Virus record (IMG/VR): IMGVR_UViG_3300026078_000017
Location: 186,001 to 250,000 of that record
Strand: one strand, 5' to 3'
Origin: a virus
DNA length: 64,000 nucleotides
Under the pieces are notes generated by a model. The model saw only the letters and a list, made by a program, of their open reading frames with translations, was not told the origin of the DNA and made no database searches. The position numbers and the translations under genes are program-made. This document shows positions 60,826 to 64,000 of this stretch, in pieces. Within the stretch, counting starts at the first letter, position 1. The number at the start of each line of letters is the position of its first letter.

Positions 60826-61137
60826 ATGCCTCAGATTTGTGATTTCTCTAGAGAACGTCTTCTGCGTCCACCTCCAATTGGCGCACTTATTGCGTGCGAA
60901 AGAGGTACGAATGCAAATGTAAACCGACCGAGAAAACTCGGTGGACCACACGAGGAATTCTTTTTGGTCCTCAGTGTCAAGATGGACACATACAGCAATA
61001 CCTCGGAGATAGTCAAGAAGTGGTTGATTGACGTCTTGGACTTACAAACCCTAACAACCACATGGATTTGGCCGCGTGAGGACGAGGAAGGAAATCTCAA
61101 GTTCATGAATGCTGATTGGTGGTTGCTGCATGAGTGA
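60826..61137 (+). CDS. Tandem GD-barrel family member 11
   Basis: A 103-residue protein resuming the rightward array. 'LRPPPIGALIACERG', 'HEEFFLVLSVKMDTYSNTSE' and 'WLIDVLDLQTLTTTWIW' keep the spacing of the family, with the G-D pair changed to G-A. A TTGACA lies at 60792-60797 in the 73-base divergent gap before it, but no good -10 element is visible. Confidence 0.6.
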   Translation: MPQICDFSRERLLRPPPIGALIACERGTNANVNRPRKLGGPHEEFFLVLSVKMDTYSNTSEIVKKWLIDVLDLQTLTTTWIWPREDEEGNLKFMNADWWLLHE

Positions 61138-61399
61138 AAAATTCCTTGATTGGGTTGACCTTGACTACACCGACATAACATATCCGCCAAAGGTCGGAGA
61201 CTTCATTTCTCCTAATGAATTTGGGCGTGATGACATTTATATGGTCATCAGAACCGAAAGAATTGACCCTGACTGTTTGCTTGTTGTTTTGTGGGACCTG
61301 AGAAAAAATTGCAAGGCTTTCAATGTTTGGCACTTAATGCCGGACACCAAGAAAGTGCGTTGGCCTTATTCTAGATGGGCGGTTGTTACGCTTCCATGA
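61130..61399 (+). CDS. Tandem GD-barrel family member 12
   Basis: An 89-residue protein starting 'MSEKFLDWVDLDYTDITYPP', followed by 'KVGDFISPNEFGRDDIYMVI' and 'CLLVVLWDLRKNCKAFNV'. ATG 61130 overlaps the previous stop. It shares an MSEK beginning with the next gene. Confidence 0.64.
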   Translation: MSEKFLDWVDLDYTDITYPPKVGDFISPNEFGRDDIYMVIRTERIDPDCLLVVLWDLRKNCKAFNVWHLMPDTKKVRWPYSRWAVVTLP

Positions 61400-61626
61400 G
61401 TGAAAAACATTACGACTTTGTTGGAAAATCATATTTGATACCCTTTGGTGTGTCAGTGTTCGGATTTGGCGTTACGAATCCTGGACACAATGAGTGGTTA
61501 AAGCCTGGCACAACATTTCTGGTGCTGAGTGACAGCCAAACAACAGGGGAATATTTTACTGTCTTGCATCTTGGTCTCAGGTATGACATAAGCTATAGTC
61601 GCCTTATGGACTGTCGTGAACTATGA
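61396..61626 (+). CDS. Tandem GD-barrel family member 13 (diverged)
   Basis: A 76-residue protein ('MSEKHYDFVGKSYLIPFGVS'), with 'KPGTTFLVLSDSQTT' and 'YFTVLHLGLRYDISYSRL'. It lacks the first G-D pair but keeps the later strands. ATGA overlaps join it to the genes on both sides. Confidence 0.55.
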   Translation: MSEKHYDFVGKSYLIPFGVSVFGFGVTNPGHNEWLKPGTTFLVLSDSQTTGEYFTVLHLGLRYDISYSRLMDCREL

Positions 61627-61952
61627 CTTTCATCAACCTGAAAAATCTTGTGGATGTTCAGCCTGGAACGTTGCTGAAAGCTCGGGGGTGTGAGGGAAGC
61701 TTTGCCTTGGTTCTTGAGCCACCCACACTAAACACAACACAAACAAACAGTGATACTTCTTTTCACCTAAATTGTAACTGTTGGCATATTTCTGAGAAGA
61801 GTCTTTACGGTACGAAAAGACAACCAACCGATTTACCAAAGCCAGATTTTCTCACCATAAAAATGCACTTCTTTCCACATCAGGGATTAAGTCTGGCGAC
61901 ATGTGTCGGATGGGAAATATACGACGGTGAGGACATAAATCATGGAACTTGA
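61623..61952 (+). CDS. Tandem GD-barrel family member 14
   Basis: A 109-residue protein. 'VDVQPGTLLKARGCEGSFAL' and 'VLEPPTLNTTQTNS' carry the family core; an insertion rich in T, N and H separates it from 'SLATCVGWEIYDGEDIN'. ATGA overlap with the previous gene; overlaps the next gene by 11 bases. Confidence 0.57.
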   Translation: MTFINLKNLVDVQPGTLLKARGCEGSFALVLEPPTLNTTQTNSDTSFHLNCNCWHISEKSLYGTKRQPTDLPKPDFLTIKMHFFPHQGLSLATCVGWEIYDGEDINHGT

Positions 61953-62175
61953 TCGACTACCACAAATCGGCGAGACATGGACGGTCAAGGAAGATCACCA
62001 AGCTTTCGCCATTGACCAAAACTACAAGCCGTGGCGATTTGTACCAGGTATGTATATTCTCTTCCTTGATACAGTCAGGTCACTAGACATAACAGATGAA
62101 TCAACACCCATTCTGTGTCAAGGTGTACGTTATCACATCATGCGACTCTATATCAGGGCCTTAGTACCTCTGTGA
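61942..62175 (+). CDS. Tandem GD-barrel family member 15
   Basis: A 77-residue protein. 'MELDRLPQIGETWTVKEDHQ', 'VPGMYILFLDTVRSLD' and 'QGVRYHIMRLYIRAL' make it a shorter member of the PG-x-Y-x-LFL sub-type, akin to members 9 and 10 and to the leftward 51702 gene. Confidence 0.63.
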   Translation: MELDRLPQIGETWTVKEDHQAFAIDQNYKPWRFVPGMYILFLDTVRSLDITDESTPILCQGVRYHIMRLYIRALVPL

Positions 62176-62182
62176 GACACAA

Positions 62183-62512
62183 ATGGAATTTCATAAATCA
62201 AAAATGATAGAAGTCAAAGTTGGTCAGGTGTATCAAATTCGAGAAGAGACAGATCCGGATCTGTGGTGTCACCTAATGATTTTTCAAGACGAAAGAGATA
62301 GTCAAGGCAACTATCCCCACAAGCACTTGGAATACCCTTCTAAGGTCGTAATAACCCGTGAGAAGCATATTTCAAACGGACGTTGGGTGATTGAGGTTCA
62401 GGTGGCAAATGTCATCTCACCGCTTCTGAGTGACCTGGAAAAACGTTGGATTTGTCGAGAAGGAGATCTCAGAGAAGATACAATTCAACTGGTAGATCAT
62501 GGAACCCCATAA
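62183..62512 (+). CDS. Tandem GD-barrel family member 16
   Basis: A 109-residue protein. 'MIEVKVGQVYQIREETDPDL', 'CHLMIFQDERDSQGN' and 'WVIEVQVANVISPLL' follow the family order, with a longer acidic loop. Seven bases separate it from the previous gene, and it overlaps the next by 14. Confidence 0.58.
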   Translation: MEFHKSKMIEVKVGQVYQIREETDPDLWCHLMIFQDERDSQGNYPHKHLEYPSKVVITREKHISNGRWVIEVQVANVISPLLSDLEKRWICREGDLREDTIQLVDHGTP

Positions 62513-62789
62513 AAATCATAGACACTATGTGTCAAGGAAAAATCTCCCTAGTGTTGGTGACATAATCCAGTGGGGCGAATGTAAGCCCGGTGAGCATTAT
62601 TTGCTGGTTTTGGAAGAGCCAAAGTTGATACAAGAAGCCAAAGATTTTTCCAGTCCCCTATTAAATGCCATAATAGACACACATTGGCAACTTTTGTGTC
62701 TCGACATTGATTCTGGAACCCTGGCACACAATTGGTTTTGGGATGATGTTATCAGCGACTATGTGTTCATTAGTCGACTTGACCCATGA
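62499..62789 (+). CDS. Tandem GD-barrel family member 17
   Basis: A 96-residue protein. 'LPSVGDIIQWGECKPGEHYL', 'LVLEEPKLIQEAKD' and 'WQLLCLDIDSGTLAHNWFWD' are close to the consensus, making it one of the clearest copies. Confidence 0.65.
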   Translation: MEPHKNHRHYVSRKNLPSVGDIIQWGECKPGEHYLLVLEEPKLIQEAKDFSSPLLNAIIDTHWQLLCLDIDSGTLAHNWFWDDVISDYVFISRLDP

Positions 62790-62817
62790 CCAAAGCCATG
62801 CTAGACTATTTGGTTCT

Positions 62818-63111
62818 ATGTTTCACAAAGGTACAGTAAAAAAACTGAAACTGCTTAAAGAAGTTCCCAAGAATGGCACGCTTCTTGTTCAGCAGCACAA
62901 CAATGGCAATAATGTGTCGCTTGATTTTTCTCTCTATCTGGTCTTGGATTCTGAGTATATCGCGACTCGACGTGACTGGCGCTTAAATCTATGGTGTATC
63001 ACAGCAGGATATAACACAAGGTGGAATCCTCCGGGCTTTCCAAATGGAAAGCTAAATCTTGACTGGACAACAGGACCCGTTAAGTGGTATGTGTTTAGTG
63101 AGCCCGAATGA
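62818..63111 (+). CDS. Tandem GD-barrel family member 18
   Basis: A 97-residue protein from ATG 62818 ('MFHKGTVKKLKLLKEVPKNG'). 'TLLVQQHNNGNNVSLDFSLY' and 'LVLDSEYIATRRDWRLNLWC' fit the family. The start is uncertain: no good Shine-Dalgarno element is seen, and the frame is open for 37 codons upstream, inside the previous gene. Confidence 0.55.
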   Translation: MFHKGTVKKLKLLKEVPKNGTLLVQQHNNGNNVSLDFSLYLVLDSEYIATRRDWRLNLWCITAGYNTRWNPPGFPNGKLNLDWTTGPVKWYVFSEPE

Positions 63112-63413
63112 CACGTCAGAAGAAAGTCAAGCATTTACCTGGCAAGATTCTTGAAATGCGTGCCAATGGATGTGTGATGTATTTTTTCTCAGATGAAGAC
63201 AATAATACTTCCAACCTCAAACACCTTCACAAGGGAAATCTCTTTATGATACTTGACACGGTCAAGTCAGAGGATGTTCCAGGCGAAGCCTGGCAAAAAA
63301 GCAACCCTCAAGAAAAGTGGTGTCGAGTTTGGCACTTCAAGTCTAATCTGATTGGATACATTGCCCTAGAGGACATAATCGTCTTCACAGAAGAAACTCG
63401 GTGGTTGACATGA
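63108..63413 (+). CDS. Tandem GD-barrel family member 19
   Basis: A 101-residue protein with an ATGA overlap. 'HLPGKILEMRANGCVMYFFS', 'LHKGNLFMILDTVKSED' and 'WCRVWHFKSNLIGYIALEDI' resemble member 5, including the second core with an asparagine in place of aspartate. Confidence 0.6.
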   Translation: MTRQKKVKHLPGKILEMRANGCVMYFFSDEDNNTSNLKHLHKGNLFMILDTVKSEDVPGEAWQKSNPQEKWCRVWHFKSNLIGYIALEDIIVFTEETRWLT

Positions 63414-63622
63414 GCACTATTCTGCGAACAGGAGACATTATCCGTTATCGGCCAGCAGCCCTTGGTACAGTATCCTTGGTTTTGACAGAACCAATTTTGG
63501 TAAACAGTCGTTGTTGGCGTGTTAAAACGTGGGACCTAACCCGAAATGAACTGTCGGGTGCAGTCTTTTACACAATCAAGAACAATGCCGATCCCAACTG
63601 GGAAGTTATTTACCACATATGA
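63410..63622 (+). CDS. Tandem GD-barrel family member 20
   Basis: A 70-residue protein. 'ILRTGDIIRYRPAALGTVSL', 'VLTEPILVNSRCWRVKTWDL' and the ending 'DPNWEVIYHI' are near-identical in layout to member 21. ATG 63410 makes an ATGA overlap; GTG 63401 is an alternative. One of the shortest copies, nearly pure core domain. Confidence 0.66.
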   Translation: MSTILRTGDIIRYRPAALGTVSLVLTEPILVNSRCWRVKTWDLTRNELSGAVFYTIKNNADPNWEVIYHI

Positions 63623-63978
63623 CCAAAGGTGACAACAGGTATTTGCCAGAAGTAGGTGACTTGATCCGTTACCGTCGTCAGGAGTTTATCGAAGGTTTGC
63701 ACCTGGTTCTTTCTACTCCAGAAAAAGCCAGAAATTCAGCTTATGCCATGTATGTGGGTGGCGTGCCTGTGCATATGGACTCTTGGGTTGTGTCAGTTTG
63801 GGAATTGACTGGAATGTGTGAAAGCGGTGCAAGCTTTCAGAAGATCAACAGTCCAGATCCCAATTGGGAAATCGTCCTCAAGTTCAAGCCATCACACACG
63901 AGTCACCAGACACAGGTGCAAGGTGCAAGTATTCCGGAATGTCCTGATTGCTCAGGAAGTACACCAGACCGTCTGTAA
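63619..63978 (+). CDS. Tandem GD-barrel family member 21
   Basis: A 119-residue protein. 'LPEVGDLIRYRRQEFIEGLH', 'LVLSTPEKARNSAYAMYVGG', 'VVSVWELTGMCESGASFQ' and 'SPDPNWEIVLKF' match member 20, plus a polar C-terminal tail with two cysteines ('PECPDCSGSTPDRL'). It ends 22 bases before the window edge, so the array may continue. Confidence 0.66.
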   Translation: MTKGDNRYLPEVGDLIRYRRQEFIEGLHLVLSTPEKARNSAYAMYVGGVPVHMDSWVVSVWELTGMCESGASFQKINSPDPNWEIVLKFKPSHTSHQTQVQGASIPECPDCSGSTPDRL

Positions 63979-64000
63979 GGGCGTTGCGAATCTCTTCCAC

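Noticed and set aside
1-64000. tRNA or rRNA genes
   Set aside because: No cloverleaf-like sequence or rRNA stretch was noticed when reading the gaps between genes, but a proper tRNA scan was not possible.

Overview
The window is part of a large tailed-phage genome with T4-like (myovirus) features. It encodes homologues of T4 baseplate proteins gp5, gp6 and gp25 and a gp55-like late sigma factor, together with PhoH, very long virion proteins and long runs of overlapping genes. No rRNA, tRNA, integrase or bacterial housekeeping operon is visible. The host cannot be named from this sequence.

Positions 1-46154 are one long leftward (minus-strand) late region. Read in the direction of transcription it starts with a coiled-coil membrane protein, a small protein, PIN-PhoH, and a tail-fibre group (43914-40105) that carries a broken GIY-YIG nuclease remnant. 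A replication and nucleotide group follows: a primase-polymerase, a glycosyltransferase, a chimeric protein with a capsid-like motif, a GuaB/GuaC-like enzyme and a Cas4-like nuclease. Next comes a 13-gene glycan locus (34414-21235) with nucleotide-sugar enzymes, including a fused GDP-fucose synthase/GDP-mannose dehydratase, two methyltransferases and several glycosyltransferases, one of them a GT6 (ABO-like) enzyme. Then come a membrane protein, the late sigma factor, and the baseplate and tail genes down to the left edge, where an open frame of at least 1055 codons leaves the window.

Positions 46155-53397 hold mixed-strand genes: a strongly diverged GroEL-like protein, a large Q/P-rich protein on the opposite strand, a rightward operon (YkgJ-like metal-binding protein, YkuK-like RNase H-fold protein and small overlapping genes), and a leftward block of four small or unknown genes. 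A gene-poor stretch (53398-53965) precedes two unknown rightward genes.

Positions 56262-63978 are the most unusual part. At least 21 tiny rightward genes (about 70-115 codons), mostly joined by ATGA overlaps, encode strongly diverged copies of one small beta-rich domain. Further copies lie at 51702-52052, 59294-59518 and in the C-terminus of the 55381 gene. A cluster of short dyads based on GGTATC/GATACC lies immediately upstream. I do not recognise this family. It is the best candidate here for an undescribed system, possibly a fast-diversifying set of early host-takeover or counter-defence proteins (inference only).
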